The notes under the pieces: generated by a model
What the model was told of the DNA's origin: nothing
The model's input: only the letters and a program-made list of their open reading frames with translations
The model's database searches: none
Shown here: positions 31,114-39,861 of the stretch, in pieces
Layout: each line of letters opens with the position of its first letter
Position numbering within the stretch: the stretch's first letter is position 1
Assembly: GCA_039995105.1 (NCBI GenBank)
Contig: CP146203.1
Coordinates: forward strand, 3,286,001 to 3,350,000
Direction: 5' to 3'
DNA length: 64,000 nucleotides
From: Jonesiaceae bacterium BS-20
GTDB taxonomy: Bacteria; Actinomycetota; Actinomycetes; Actinomycetales; Cellulomonadaceae
Position numbers and translations under genes: made by a program

Positions 31114-31790
31114 AGCAAGCCCCGTTCCACGATTGTTTTCACGTTCGGGTTCTGAAGGGTAGCGACATCATGTCCGGGGGTAGCTACGAAGATATTGCCT
31201 TGTCCCCATCGCCGCGTCCAAATAGCGGGGCAGGTGACCTCGCGGTGCCATGGGTCGGTTTCCCGTGCAGGCAACGTTGTGGTGGCAAGTACGTCAATGT
31301 ATTCGTCCGCCAGAACCCAGTACTGTTCCGTGACGAGGTCAAAGTCCGCTATGTCCTCGGTTATAGGGTGGCTGGTAGCCGCCGGCAGCATATTGACTCG
31401 GTAAGGGGTGAAGTTATCAGAAGCATCACCGACGTGTTCTTCTGCCAACTTACCGGGGTGGCAGGCGAACTGCCCTCCAATGAGATGGAGGTAATCGGAG
31501 TTATTACGGAACGAATCTGCGATTCCGCCGTGCCAGCCGGCTAATCCAGTACCTCTCTCAATTGCCTTGGCTAGACCCGCAAATTCTTCTCTTTCGATGG
31601 TAGACATGGTCACACACTGGGCAATAAGATCCACGGTCTCGAGGTAGTCCGCATCCGCATATACCTCGGTCGAATCCTCAACGCGAACGGTGAAGCCATT
31701 CGTTTCGAGAAAAGGAATGAATAGGTCAGTGGCAGCTATAGGGGAGTGCCCGTCCCAACCACCACGCACCACAAGGGCATTCTTGGTCAT
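31098..31790 (-). CDS. ThuA-like domain protein (trehalose-utilisation family)
   Basis: A 230-residue protein with the ThuA-type class I amidotransferase-like fold: NALVVRGGWDGHSPIAATDL at the start, LAGWHGGIADSFRNNSDYLH in the middle, and GQGNIFVATPGHD towards the end. ATG at 31790 is chosen since AAGGAT lies 5 nt upstream. ThuA-like proteins commonly pair with Gfo/Idh dehydrogenases, as here, and ThuAB oxidise disaccharides to 3-keto derivatives in rhizobia. Exact reaction unknown in this host. Confidence 0.88.
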   Translation of the reverse strand: MTKNALVVRGGWDGHSPIAATDLFIPFLETNGFTVRVEDSTEVYADADYLETVDLIAQCVTMSTIEREEFAGLAKAIERGTGLAGWHGGIADSFRNNSDYLHLIGGQFACHPGKLAEEHVGDASDNFTPYRVNMLPAATSHPITEDIADFDLVTEQYWVLADEYIDVLATTTLPARETDPWHREVTCPAIWTRRWGQGNIFVATPGHDVATLQNPNVKTIVERGLLWASR

Positions 31791-31892
31791 ATAAATCCTT
31801 AAGTTTTGGCATTGCAGCTGTGTATTCTTCGTTGAACGGGCTGTGCTTGTGCAATTCGGCATTGAGTCGCTAGCATCATCACGATATATTTC

Positions 31893-31903
31893 GGAAACAT
31901 TTC
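31893..31903. promoter_or_regulatory. LacI-type operator upstream of the ThuA/Gfo pair
   Basis: GGAAACATTTC contains the half-sites GAAA and TTTC around a 2-bp centre, close to the GAAACGTTTC core of LacI/CcpA operators. It lies about 100 bases before the ThuA start and 157 before the divergent lacI gene. Similar sites recur at 33309 and 39716. Confidence 0.5.
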
Positions 31904-32059
31904 TATAATTACGCAGAGCCTACATGCGGTCCCAGTTCACAGTCAAGGGTTGTTTTGGCGACCAACTCAACCTTGCTGGGCGGCGCAAAAGTTTGACGGA
32001 ACTGATTTGGGCCGAAAGGCTAGAGGATCCAGAAAGTTTTCGAGAATAGACAGGTGGAC

Positions 32060-33091
32060 ATGGCAGTGAATCAACCTAAGCCGGTGTTGGCTACGGTCGC
32101 AGCGATGGCAGGGGTCTCCACGCCAACCGTGTCCAAAGTGGTGAACGGGCATGCGGATGTGTCCGAGAAGACTCGGGCAAAAGTGCAGTTAGCGTTAGAT
32201 AAGTTGGGGTACCAGTCACCAATGCAGCGCCGTGCCAAACTTGCCGGCCCACTTCTAGTGGAATTTGTAACTCAGAGTATCGATAGCCACTACCTAACAG
32301 AAGTGCTAAGGGGAGCATTAGACTACGCGGCCGGCCAAGATGTCGAGGTAGTTATCAGCGCTATGTCTGCGGAGCAGTTAAGCCTGCGGGACCATGACAA
32401 ATGGGCGCAGCGGATGTTTGGCCTGGGGCGCACGGGACTACTGTTGGTCACAAGTGAGGTGCCCCAAGACCTTTTGGATGCTTTTGCGCGCAGAAAAATT
32501 CCCGTCGTGGTGGTAGATCCTTGGAACCCGCCACCCAGCGGGTTTGTCAGTGTGGGTGCAACGAACTGGGCCGGTGGCAAGGCTGCAGGGGAGTATCTAT
32601 TGGGTCTAGGGCACCGGAAAATCGCTTTCTTGGGAGGGGATCCCGGCGCCGAGTGCAGCATTGCGCGGCTGCACGGTTACCTTGCAGCTTTGGCAGGGGC
32701 GGACATTGAAGTGCGCCCCGACTACGTCGTCAAGGGGGCATTTAGCCGAGAGTTCGGGCTGCGGGCTACCAAACAACTCTTGGACTTGGAGGAACCGCCA
32801 ACCGCCATCTTTGCAAGCAGTGACACAGTAGCGTTGGGGGTCCTCGATGAAGCGCGGCGCCGTAACCTCAAGGTGCCCGAAGACCTTAGCGTCATTGGGT
32901 TTGACGGCACATCACTGGCTGAGCAGACGCTCCCAAGGTTAACTTCGGTGGCCCAGCCGCTCAAGGAGATGGGCCGGGTAGCCTTGCGTTCGATTCTGCA
33001 GCTGTCGCGTGATGAGGTTCTGGACGCGCGCAATGTTGAACTGGCTACCCAGCTGGTGGTGCGGGACTCTACCGCCTCGCCCCGCAACTGA
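32060..33091 (+). CDS. LacI-family transcriptional regulator (first)
   Basis: A 343-residue LacI repressor. The N-terminal helix-turn-helix and hinge are clear (VAAMAGVSTPTVSKVVNG, HADVSEKTRAKVQLAL), followed by a periplasmic-binding-protein-like sensor domain (TAIFASSDTVALGVLDEARR, then VPEDLSVIGFDGTSLAEQ). ATG at 32060 is used; AGGTGG sits only 2 nt before it, so GTG at 32066 could be the true start. It is divergent from the ThuA/Gfo genes and upstream of the tat/GH127 operon, both of which have LacI-like sites. Confidence 0.93.
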   Translation: MAVNQPKPVLATVAAMAGVSTPTVSKVVNGHADVSEKTRAKVQLALDKLGYQSPMQRRAKLAGPLLVEFVTQSIDSHYLTEVLRGALDYAAGQDVEVVISAMSAEQLSLRDHDKWAQRMFGLGRTGLLLVTSEVPQDLLDAFARRKIPVVVVDPWNPPPSGFVSVGATNWAGGKAAGEYLLGLGHRKIAFLGGDPGAECSIARLHGYLAALAGADIEVRPDYVVKGAFSREFGLRATKQLLDLEEPPTAIFASSDTVALGVLDEARRRNLKVPEDLSVIGFDGTSLAEQTLPRLTSVAQPLKEMGRVALRSILQLSRDEVLDARNVELATQLVVRDSTASPRN

Positions 33092-33098
33092 ACGGTCA

Positions 33099-33323
33099 CT
33101 AGGGCTGTAGCTCATTGCCTTGGTGGCTCTTGGCCTCAGATAGAACCTTCATAGCAGGATGTGCGTAGGCTACGGGTGCCTTGAGCGAGAAAGCCATCTC
33201 TTTGAGTTCACGAATGCCTGCGGTCAGGGGGAATGCAAGGGGGAGACGCGTTATGAATGGCGGAAGCTTGTATAGGAGCGGAAGCCAATCGCCTAAACCC
33301 GAAATTGCCTGAAACGTTTTCAG
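33099..33323 (-). other. Unrecognised 75-codon open frame, possible gene remnant
   Basis: Read leftwards, an open frame between TAA and TAG encodes GLGDWLPLLYKLPPFITRLP, then a basic helix GIRELKEMAFSLKAPVAYAH, ending SHQGNELQP. It has protein-like composition and codon use but no ATG, GTG or TTG start; its first codon is the CTG of the operator at 33309. It may be the 3' end of a deleted gene. I do not recognise the family. It occupies half of the 421-base gap between lacI and tatB. Confidence 0.3.
33309..33323. promoter_or_regulatory. LacI-type operator upstream of tatB/GH127 operon
   Basis: CTGAAACGTTTTCAG is an almost perfect palindrome with the GAAACGTTT core of LacI operators. It is followed by a T/A-rich stretch (33324-33350) where a promoter for the rightward operon would fit, 190 bases before tatB. 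Confidence 0.6.
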
Positions 33324-33512
33324 TTACCGGTATCATTTTATGGTATTGTTCTGTGCAATGAGTCGGAGAGGCTTGAGCCGGCCGGTTCAATATGGTCTTT
33401 CCGTACTTGAGGAAGTGTTTTTCTGCAGATCGCTCGACGTAGAGCTGGGCAGGGTCAGCGGTGACCAACAGAACTTGAATCCCGCGGGCTCAGTGCCCTG
33501 CGAAGGAGAACA

Positions 33513-33818
33513 GTGTTTGGAATTTCAGGTCAAGAGTTTATTTTTTGGCTTATTCTCGCTGCGCTGGTGATTGGACCCGCGCGCCTACCCGAGTATGCCC
33601 GGCGTTTGCGGGCGCAAATCGTCAAACTCAAGCGGGCTTGGGCATCGGTCTCCGAGCAAGCATCCAAGGGAGCGCAAGATACCTTGCGTGAAAGCGGGTT
33701 GGACCAACTTACACCGCAGGCTCTGCTGGGACTGGAGCCTGTCGAAGAACAAGAAAACACCTTCCAGGCGGTACCACCGCCTCTGCCCCCGGTGTCCATG
33801 GGAGGTGACAACTCCTAG
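33513..33818 (+). CDS. tatB: Twin-arginine translocase subunit TatB
   Basis: A 101-residue protein: a short N-terminal membrane helix with the conserved Glu (ISGQEFIFWLILAALVI), the TatB hinge GPARLPEYARRLR, an amphipathic helix, then a Pro-rich tail. The GPxRLP-E hinge separates TatB from TatA. GTG start at 33513 with AGGAGA just upstream. TatB with TatC forms the receptor that recognises RR signal peptides. The next gene encodes a protein with such a signal, and tatA/tatC follow 4.7 kb downstream in the same direction. Confidence 0.88.
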   Translation: MFGISGQEFIFWLILAALVIGPARLPEYARRLRAQIVKLKRAWASVSEQASKGAQDTLRESGLDQLTPQALLGLEPVEEQENTFQAVPPPLPPVSMGGDNS

Positions 33819-33931
33819 TTCTTGGTAACGATGCAATCATTAACGGCCCCCTCGCCCGCTTAAACCCGTCAAAGTCACGGCGGACGAAGGGACTGGTGGC
33901 ATTATAGCGCGCTATGAGATGCCACCTCTAA

Positions 33932-36313
33932 GTGAGAAAGAAGTACTTTCTGTTGAAAAAACTAGAAAACTTACTCGACCCTCGCAAGAACACGGCAGGC
34001 GCCAAAAGTGGCGCCCGCAGAGAGTTTCTTGGAGGCGCGGCACTTGCAGGAATCATGCTTGGAGCATCGGGAATTTTGGCTCCCGCAACAGCCCAGCAAC
34101 GTATCGGAGCAGCAAGTTCGGTACGCAACGCCAATCCCATCACCGCAACAACCGTAGGTAGGACCAAGACACTGAGAGCGGTTGCGGCAACGCAACCACC
34201 TCTAGTCACTCCGGAACCGTGGGACTATCACCCCTTTGCACTCAGCGATGTTGCGATGGGGGAGGGCGTATACAAACGAGGGCATGATCAAGGACTCGTA
34301 CTCGCGCGGGCGTATTCGGTGGATCGGATTTTGGCGGTATTCCGCCGCAACGCGGGACTGGATACCGGTACAGCAACCCCTCCTGGTGGGTGGGAAGAGT
34401 ATGGGACCGCGCCAGATGAACAGCGCTGGGGGCCGGCCGAATACACTCGTGGACAGAACAAGCGCGGCGCCGGGGGACTTCTTCGCGGTCACTACGGCGG
34501 CCACTTCTTGACCAAACTAGCCATGGCATACGCCACCACGGGTGAGGAAGCACTCAAGGAAAAAGTAGATGCTCTGGTAGCGGGGCTCGAGGAATGCCGG
34601 GCTGCACTGGCTGCTCAAACTTTTGACGGCAAACCGAGATACTCGCACCCTGGATTTCTGTCAGCCTATGGGGAGTGGCAGTTCTCCGCACTTGAAGAAT
34701 TTGCGCCATACGGGGAGATTTGGGCACCGTATTACACCCTGCACAAAATACTTGATGGCCTAGTAAACGCCTACAAGTACACGGGCAACGAATTAGCCCT
34801 CGAGCTCGCAGAAGGCGTGGGGCGCTGGGTCTACAGCCGACTTTCCAAGTGCACTGCCAAGCAACTAGAGCTCATGTGGGGCATCTACATTGGTGGCGAA
34901 TCCGGTGGCGTCAATGACTCGTTGGTTGAGCTGTACTGGCTCTCGGAAGCCAACGATCGTAACGAGTTCTTGGAAGCAGCCAAGCTGCTGGACCTGAATC
35001 CGCTTATCGATGCCTGTGCTGAGGGCCGCGATACCATCACGGATAAACACGCCAACCAGCACATCCCTACGTTTGTTGGGTATGCCAAGCTGTATGCGGC
35101 GACCGGTGAAGAACGTTACCTCAAGGCAGTTGAGAATTTCTTTGAGATGATCGTCCCTGGGCGCATGTACCCACACGGTGGAACCGGCCAGGGTGAGATG
35201 TGGGGACCGCCAAACTCGGTGGTTGGCAACATTGGTAACCGCAACGCAGAGTCTTGTGCGGCCTACAACATGGTTAAGGTTGCGTGGCAACTGTTCCTGC
35301 TGACGGGTAAGCAGAAGTACAGCGAATACTGTGAACGCACGGTCCTGAACCACATCCTTGGTGGACGCAGGAACAGGGAATCGACGACCGGCCCCGAAAA
35401 CCTGTACATGTTCCCCGTGCACGCGGGAGCGCGCAAGGAATACGGGGATGGCAACATCGGTACTTGCTGCGGTGGCACAGGGCTTGAAAGCCCAATGCGT
35501 TACCTCGAAACGGCATATGCAAAGAGCAAAGATGGCGACGTTCTTTTTGTGAACCTGTATAGCGGATCGACGCTTACCTGGGCTGAAAAGAATCTCAAAC
35601 TGGTCCAGACCACGAAATACCCTCAAGAGGGCGTGATCAATTTTAGTTTCTCGCAGGCCCCAACGGGGCCGTTGACCGTGAAGCTGCGAATTCCAGACTG
35701 GGTAACGGGCAAGGTCGCGATCAGTGTCAATGGCACCGCAGAGTCAACCAACGTGGGAGCGGGAAGCTATGCGGCTCTAACGAGGACTTGGAAATCCGGG
35801 GATGTCATAACACTCGAGCTGCCGCTGCGGGTGCGTATTGAACGCCCGATTGATAGCACCAACCTGCAAAGTGTCCACTTTGGGCCAACCGTCTATTCCA
35901 TGATTTCTTCCGAGACCAAGTTCCCGGTCTTAAGTTTGTACGGGCTCATGGACCTCAACGGAAACATCGATGGTTCGGTTAAGTGGGATGGCGACAAACT
36001 ACTCCTTGGATCGCGTGAATTTGATCCGTTGTATGCGGGCCATGACATCCAATACTCGGTCTACTTTGACCGCAAGGAACGCACCGTCATCTTTGGCGGC
36101 CGTGATTCCGGGGTGCCCAACCCAGCCAAGACGAACGGCACCACACTCCTTGATGAGGTTTGGGAAGCCGCACCGTTCAGCGACAGAGAAGCCTTCCTTG
36201 AACGGGTGCGCGGTGTTTCTCAGGCCTATGTATCGGCCGGATTGTTGTCGGCTCGGAATAGGCAACGTGTCCTACTTACTGCAGCGCAGGCTCGGATTGA
36301 GGGAGGGAACTAA
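33932..36313 (+). CDS. Tat-exported GH127-family glycoside hydrolase (beta-L-arabinofuranosidase type)
   Basis: A 793-residue enzyme. The N-terminal ~60 residues hold a twin-arginine signal (GARREFLGGAALAGIMLGAS, then ILAPATAQQ). The rest matches GH127 (formerly DUF1680). By comparison with Bifidobacterium HypBA1, whose zinc is held by one Glu and three Cys with a Cys as nucleophile, the same set is present: Glu440 and Cys442 in NAESCAAYN, Cys512 and Cys513 in GTCCGGTGLE (Cys512 the nucleophile). The family hydrolyses beta-L-arabinofuranosides. The reduced zinc-thiolate site may explain folded export by Tat. GTG start at 33932 has no clear ribosome binding site; TTG at 33953 is an alternative. 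The stop lies 3 bases before the next gene. Confidence 0.88.
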   Translation: MRKKYFLLKKLENLLDPRKNTAGAKSGARREFLGGAALAGIMLGASGILAPATAQQRIGAASSVRNANPITATTVGRTKTLRAVAATQPPLVTPEPWDYHPFALSDVAMGEGVYKRGHDQGLVLARAYSVDRILAVFRRNAGLDTGTATPPGGWEEYGTAPDEQRWGPAEYTRGQNKRGAGGLLRGHYGGHFLTKLAMAYATTGEEALKEKVDALVAGLEECRAALAAQTFDGKPRYSHPGFLSAYGEWQFSALEEFAPYGEIWAPYYTLHKILDGLVNAYKYTGNELALELAEGVGRWVYSRLSKCTAKQLELMWGIYIGGESGGVNDSLVELYWLSEANDRNEFLEAAKLLDLNPLIDACAEGRDTITDKHANQHIPTFVGYAKLYAATGEERYLKAVENFFEMIVPGRMYPHGGTGQGEMWGPPNSVVGNIGNRNAESCAAYNMVKVAWQLFLLTGKQKYSEYCERTVLNHILGGRRNRESTTGPENLYMFPVHAGARKEYGDGNIGTCCGGTGLESPMRYLETAYAKSKDGDVLFVNLYSGSTLTWAEKNLKLVQTTKYPQEGVINFSFSQAPTGPLTVKLRIPDWVTGKVAISVNGTAESTNVGAGSYAALTRTWKSGDVITLELPLRVRIERPIDSTNLQSVHFGPTVYSMISSETKFPVLSLYGLMDLNGNIDGSVKWDGDKLLLGSREFDPLYAGHDIQYSVYFDRKERTVIFGGRDSGVPNPAKTNGTTLLDEVWEAAPFSDREAFLERVRGVSQAYVSAGLLSARNRQRVLLTAAQARIEGGN

Positions 36314-36316
36314 GCG

Positions 36317-38455
36317 ATGAAGAACCAAATACAAACCCGCACCTCACGTATGAAACGTGTGATTGCCACGGTTGCAGCCGTAGCGTTGTTGGGGGTGAGC
36401 GGAACAAGCTTGGCGTTTGCTGATGAGACGGAAGATCTGCCAACAACCCCTGAGTTAATTAATGTGGCGCTGAGTGATTCAGAATTAGCTCCCGAGATTG
36501 AAGTTAGCTACGTTCCGGGCTGGAACAGTGTCACCGCGCTGAACGATGGAAAGTTAGTTGAAAAGGATCACGGAGGTGTGTGGGGAACCTACGGTAATAG
36601 CCGCGCCCAGCACTACGCGCAGTACACCTGGGAGACCCCCGTTGTCATTTCTTCATCCACGGTGTGGTTTTGGAATGATGAACCAGAACCAGCAAACGTA
36701 CGAGTGCCCGGATCTTGGAACCTGCAGTACTGGGATGATGTCGCAGAGGAATTTGTGGATATTGAAGGGGAGTACCCAATCGCGGAGGGAACCGGCGCTA
36801 TCCGGGGTCCCAACGAAATTGCGTTTGACCCCATTGAAACCACAAAGCTGAGGTTCAATCTCAATAGTCAACCGAATAACTCCTCCTGGTACGCGGTTGC
36901 AGCATCCGAATGGGAAGTAGAGGGCTACTTCAACATTGCAGAACCTGAACCGGAGAACCCGAACGAGCCCATCGAGTGGGAAACCGTTGCTGTGCGGGTA
37001 CTTCCCGGCCAGGCTCCTGCGTTGCCGGACAAAATCTGGGGAGTACCGCAAAATGGTCCGCTGAGCTACTACTCCGTGGATTGGGATGTTCCAGCAGATG
37101 CCAATACCTGGACCGGAACGCACACGATCAAGGGCTCTAGTACCGAATTTGGTACCCCCCTGATGGCTCAAGTCCACGTTGTTTCAGCGCTGGATTCCGC
37201 TGTCGACTACGTGGAATATTCAGCAACGATTACCACCCCGGGGGTGGCCCCGATTTGTCCGCTTACGGTGTTGGCTGCGTATGAGGATGGTTCCGCGGCG
37301 AGTAACTTGCCAGTGACGTGGCAAACGCCCGCGGCTGCTTCCTATGCGCAGGTGGAGCAGTTTGGTGACATAACCGGGACAGTAACTGGCGCCGCAGAAA
37401 CTGCGATCTGCACGTTCTTTGTTGTTGATCCGGAAGAAGGCACAAACCTGCCGCCGATTGTCAGCGTCGAACTTGACTCCTCGCCGGACGGAACCGGGTG
37501 GTACCTCACGGCGCCGTCATTCACGGTAGTTGCGGAGGCGTTGTCCGGAGACTTGGCAACAATCGAATACTCGATTGATGCCGGCGAGACCTGGTTGCCT
37601 TACACCGAGGCAACAACGATTGCTGCGGAAGGTGAAGTAACGGTTAGCGCGCGAGCGACCGATGATGCCGGCCGGTCAACTGTTGCCGAAGAAACCATCC
37701 GGGTTGATACCAAGGCTCCGGTCACGGGAATCAAACATACGGTAGACGCGAAGCAGGGCACTGCGCAGTTCACACTTACCGCGACGGATGCTGAACCGGG
37801 CTCAGGACTACGCCGGGTGCTGTTCTCTTATGGAACGTCTGCTGATCCTACGGATCTTGGAAACAACGAGATGTGGGCAACCTATGAGGAACCGTTCTCG
37901 GTCTCGCTGCGGGACGTGCCGGTATTTGTACACATCCACTCCCAAGATGCAGCAGGTAACCAGGAGATAACGCAAACGATTGAGTTGGAACTCTTGGATG
38001 AAGGCCCTACGGAGCCTACGGATCCGCCTGTGGAACCAACGGATCCTCCGGTTGAACCAACGGATCCTCCTGTTGAGCCTACGGATCCTCCTGTTGAGCC
38101 TACGGATCCTCCTGTTGAGCCTACGGATCCTCCTGTTGAGCCTACGGATCCTCCTGTTGAGCCTACGGATCCACCGGTTGAGCCTACGGATCCACCGGTT
38201 GAGCCTACGGATCCACCGGTTGAGCCTACGGATCCGCCTGTGGAACCAACGGACCCTCCGGTTGAGCCTACGGATCCGCCTGTGGAACCAACGGACCCTC
38301 CGGTTGAGCCTACGGATCCGCCTGTGGAACCAACGGACCCTTCGGACAAGGACGCAGACCTAGCTGAGACCGGAGCAAACGTAACCGTTGCTCTGCTCGC
38401 AGCGGTAGGACTCCTAGGGCTTGGTCTTATCGCTCGGCGTGTTCGCCGCGCCTAG
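36317..38455 (+). CDS. Wall-anchored modular surface protein with LAETG signal
   Basis: 712 residues. A Sec-type signal peptide (about 1-36, ending SLAFA), then a discoidin-like (F5/8 type C) module at about 50-215 (WNSVTALNDGK, WETPVVISSSTVWFW, SEWEVEGY), bacterial Ig-like modules at about 225-375 (Big_4 type, VLPGQAPALPDKIWG) and 380-555, fifteen EPTDPPV repeats, and the sorting signal LAETG followed by a membrane helix and RRVRRA. LAxTG is the class E sortase motif, and such a sortase is encoded at 50878. No catalytic domain is visible, so it probably binds glycan. The GH127 stop is 3 bases upstream, so it belongs to the tat operon. Confidence 0.85.
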   Translation: MKNQIQTRTSRMKRVIATVAAVALLGVSGTSLAFADETEDLPTTPELINVALSDSELAPEIEVSYVPGWNSVTALNDGKLVEKDHGGVWGTYGNSRAQHYAQYTWETPVVISSSTVWFWNDEPEPANVRVPGSWNLQYWDDVAEEFVDIEGEYPIAEGTGAIRGPNEIAFDPIETTKLRFNLNSQPNNSSWYAVAASEWEVEGYFNIAEPEPENPNEPIEWETVAVRVLPGQAPALPDKIWGVPQNGPLSYYSVDWDVPADANTWTGTHTIKGSSTEFGTPLMAQVHVVSALDSAVDYVEYSATITTPGVAPICPLTVLAAYEDGSAASNLPVTWQTPAAASYAQVEQFGDITGTVTGAAETAICTFFVVDPEEGTNLPPIVSVELDSSPDGTGWYLTAPSFTVVAEALSGDLATIEYSIDAGETWLPYTEATTIAAEGEVTVSARATDDAGRSTVAEETIRVDTKAPVTGIKHTVDAKQGTAQFTLTATDAEPGSGLRRVLFSYGTSADPTDLGNNEMWATYEEPFSVSLRDVPVFVHIHSQDAAGNQEITQTIELELLDEGPTEPTDPPVEPTDPPVEPTDPPVEPTDPPVEPTDPPVEPTDPPVEPTDPPVEPTDPPVEPTDPPVEPTDPPVEPTDPPVEPTDPPVEPTDPPVEPTDPPVEPTDPPVEPTDPSDKDADLAETGANVTVALLAAVGLLGLGLIARRVRRA
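38012..38326 (+). repeat. 15 tandem 21-bp repeats encoding EPTDPPV
   Basis: Fifteen in-frame copies of a 21-bp unit (GAGCCTACGGATCCTCCTGT plus one base, and synonymous variants) form the Pro/Glu/Asp wall-spanning stalk before the sorting signal. Runs of identical units alternate with blocks of variants, a sign of recent expansion; copy number probably varies between strains. Confidence 0.95.
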
Positions 38456-38530
38456 CAAGTAGCTGGGGTTGGCGGGCACGTCCGCCCGCCAACCCCAGCA
38501 CCCATCATCGAATTCAAATGAAGGAATAAC

Positions 38531-38839
38531 ATGCTCCAGAATCTTCGTCCTATCGAAATCATTGCGTTGCTTGCGATCGTGGTCCTGCTCTTTGGCGCCA
38601 AGAAACTCCCAGAACTAGCCAAAGGAGTGGGGCAATCCCTCAAGATCTTCCGTAAGGAAGTAAAGGAAGGAGCGAGTCCTGAAGGCACCGTGGGGACCGC
38701 TGCTCAACCGGCTCAAGAAGCCTTGGCAGATGCTGTTGCCCAGGCCCCTGCTATCCACCCAACCCCTGGTTCCCCGGAGCTACCTGAAACCACGAACGCT
38801 GCTGCGGCAGTGAGCGGTTCTGAGGGCACCAGGCCGTGA
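38531..38839 (+). CDS. tatA: Twin-arginine translocase subunit TatA
   Basis: A 102-residue protein with an N-terminal membrane helix ([20 protein letters not shown]) whose [14 protein letters not shown] hinge is diagnostic of TatA, then an amphipathic helix and a low-complexity tail. TatA multimers form the Tat passage. Its last codons overlap the tatC start by 4 nt. It lies 75 bases after the LAETG protein gene. Confidence 0.92.
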   Translation: MLQNLRPIEIIALLAIVVLLFGAKKLPELAKGVGQSLKIFRKEVKEGASPEGTVGTAAQPAQEALADAVAQAPAIHPTPGSPELPETTNAAAAVSGSEGTRP

Positions 38840-39660
38840 GTTTGTTTGCCAACATCCTGGGCCGGGAATCGAGGTTGCGGGAAACTGATACGTCGGTGCC
38901 CAGCGGGCAAGACTCTGGGTTCTCTGGTCACCTCAAAGAGTTGCGCTCGCGGGCTGTCCTGGGTCTTTTGGGTGTCCTGGCCGGCACCATCGTGGGGTGG
39001 GCGCTTTATGATCCAATCTTCCAAGCCCTGCAACAGCCAATGCTTGCCGCGGGCGAAGGTAGTGAGCGGATCGTTGCTCTAAACTTTGCCGGTGTCGGGG
39101 CTGCGTTTAGTACCAAACTCAAAGTATCGGTTTTTGTTGGCGTTGTTCTTAGCTTTCCTTGGTGGATTTATCAGATTCTCGCCTTTGTCTGGCCTGGCCT
39201 TGTCCGCAGGGAGCAGCGCATAGTGCTGATTCTGGGGATCGCAACGGTTCCACTTTTTCTTACCGGGGTCTTCCTAGCTTGGTTCTTTGTGCCGCTTTCA
39301 ATTGAGGTGTTGACCGGGTTTGCCCCAGACTTCACCGCGACGATGGTCAACGCAGAGGTGTACTTCGACTTTGTGTTGAAGATGCTGTTGGCCTTTGGGG
39401 TGGCTTTCTTACTGCCACTGGTGATGGTGGGCCTCATGGGAATGGGTATTGTCCCCGCACATGTGTGGTTGGGCCAGTGGCGCTGGGCGGTGCTGCTGAG
39501 CTTCCTATTCGCGGCCGTTGCCTCGCCAAGCGGAGATATTTTGACAATGTCCGGGCTGGGTTTGCCAATCGTCATGCTGTACTTTTCAGCTGTCGGTATT
39601 GGCTATCTTTGGGAGTTACATCAGTTACGGGCGTATTCTCGGCTCAATACGGATTCATGA
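38836..39660 (+). CDS. tatC: Twin-arginine translocase subunit TatC
   Basis: A 274-residue six-helix membrane protein. The cytosolic N-terminus has [15 protein letters not shown] (conserved Glu and Arg that contact the RR signal), and the first periplasmic loop and helix include [20 protein letters not shown] and [12 protein letters not shown]. Further on, [20 protein letters not shown] and VASPSGDI match TatC. GTG start overlapping tatA (GTGA). Closes the operon that begins with tatB and includes the Tat-dependent GH127. Confidence 0.93.
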   Translation: MSLFANILGRESRLRETDTSVPSGQDSGFSGHLKELRSRAVLGLLGVLAGTIVGWALYDPIFQALQQPMLAAGEGSERIVALNFAGVGAAFSTKLKVSVFVGVVLSFPWWIYQILAFVWPGLVRREQRIVLILGIATVPLFLTGVFLAWFFVPLSIEVLTGFAPDFTATMVNAEVYFDFVLKMLLAFGVAFLLPLVMVGLMGMGIVPAHVWLGQWRWAVLLSFLFAAVASPSGDILTMSGLGLPIVMLYFSAVGIGYLWELHQLRAYSRLNTDS

Positions 39661-39715
39661 TCACCAAAATGTTGGCTGGAATGGGTGAAAATTGCTAAAA
39701 ATAGAAACCGCTACC

Positions 39716-39727
39716 GAAAGCGTTTTC
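39716..39727. promoter_or_regulatory. LacI/CcpA-type operator upstream of second lacI
   Basis: GAAAGCGTTTTC, within a stretch that on the minus strand reads TGAAAACGCTTTCG, close to the cre-like LacI consensus. It lies 135 bases before the regulator start, consistent with autoregulation. Confidence 0.55.
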
Positions 39728-39861
39728 ATGTAATTCTCATGATGTGGTCTATTCTGGACAGTACGGGTTTGTATAGCAAACTGGCAAGGCGTCAGAAAGC
39801 TAGTTCCCATCTTGTTTTGTGCTTCCCACTTGGGAAGGGACCGCTATGGAGAAACCGATCT

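Noticed and set aside
38012-38326. Possible CRISPR array.
   Set aside because: The units are contiguous, in frame and lack unique spacers; they encode a peptide repeat.
37882-38349. A 155-codon minus-strand frame made of GSVGSTG repeats.
   Set aside because: It is the antisense of the EPTDPPV repeat array and has no independent support.
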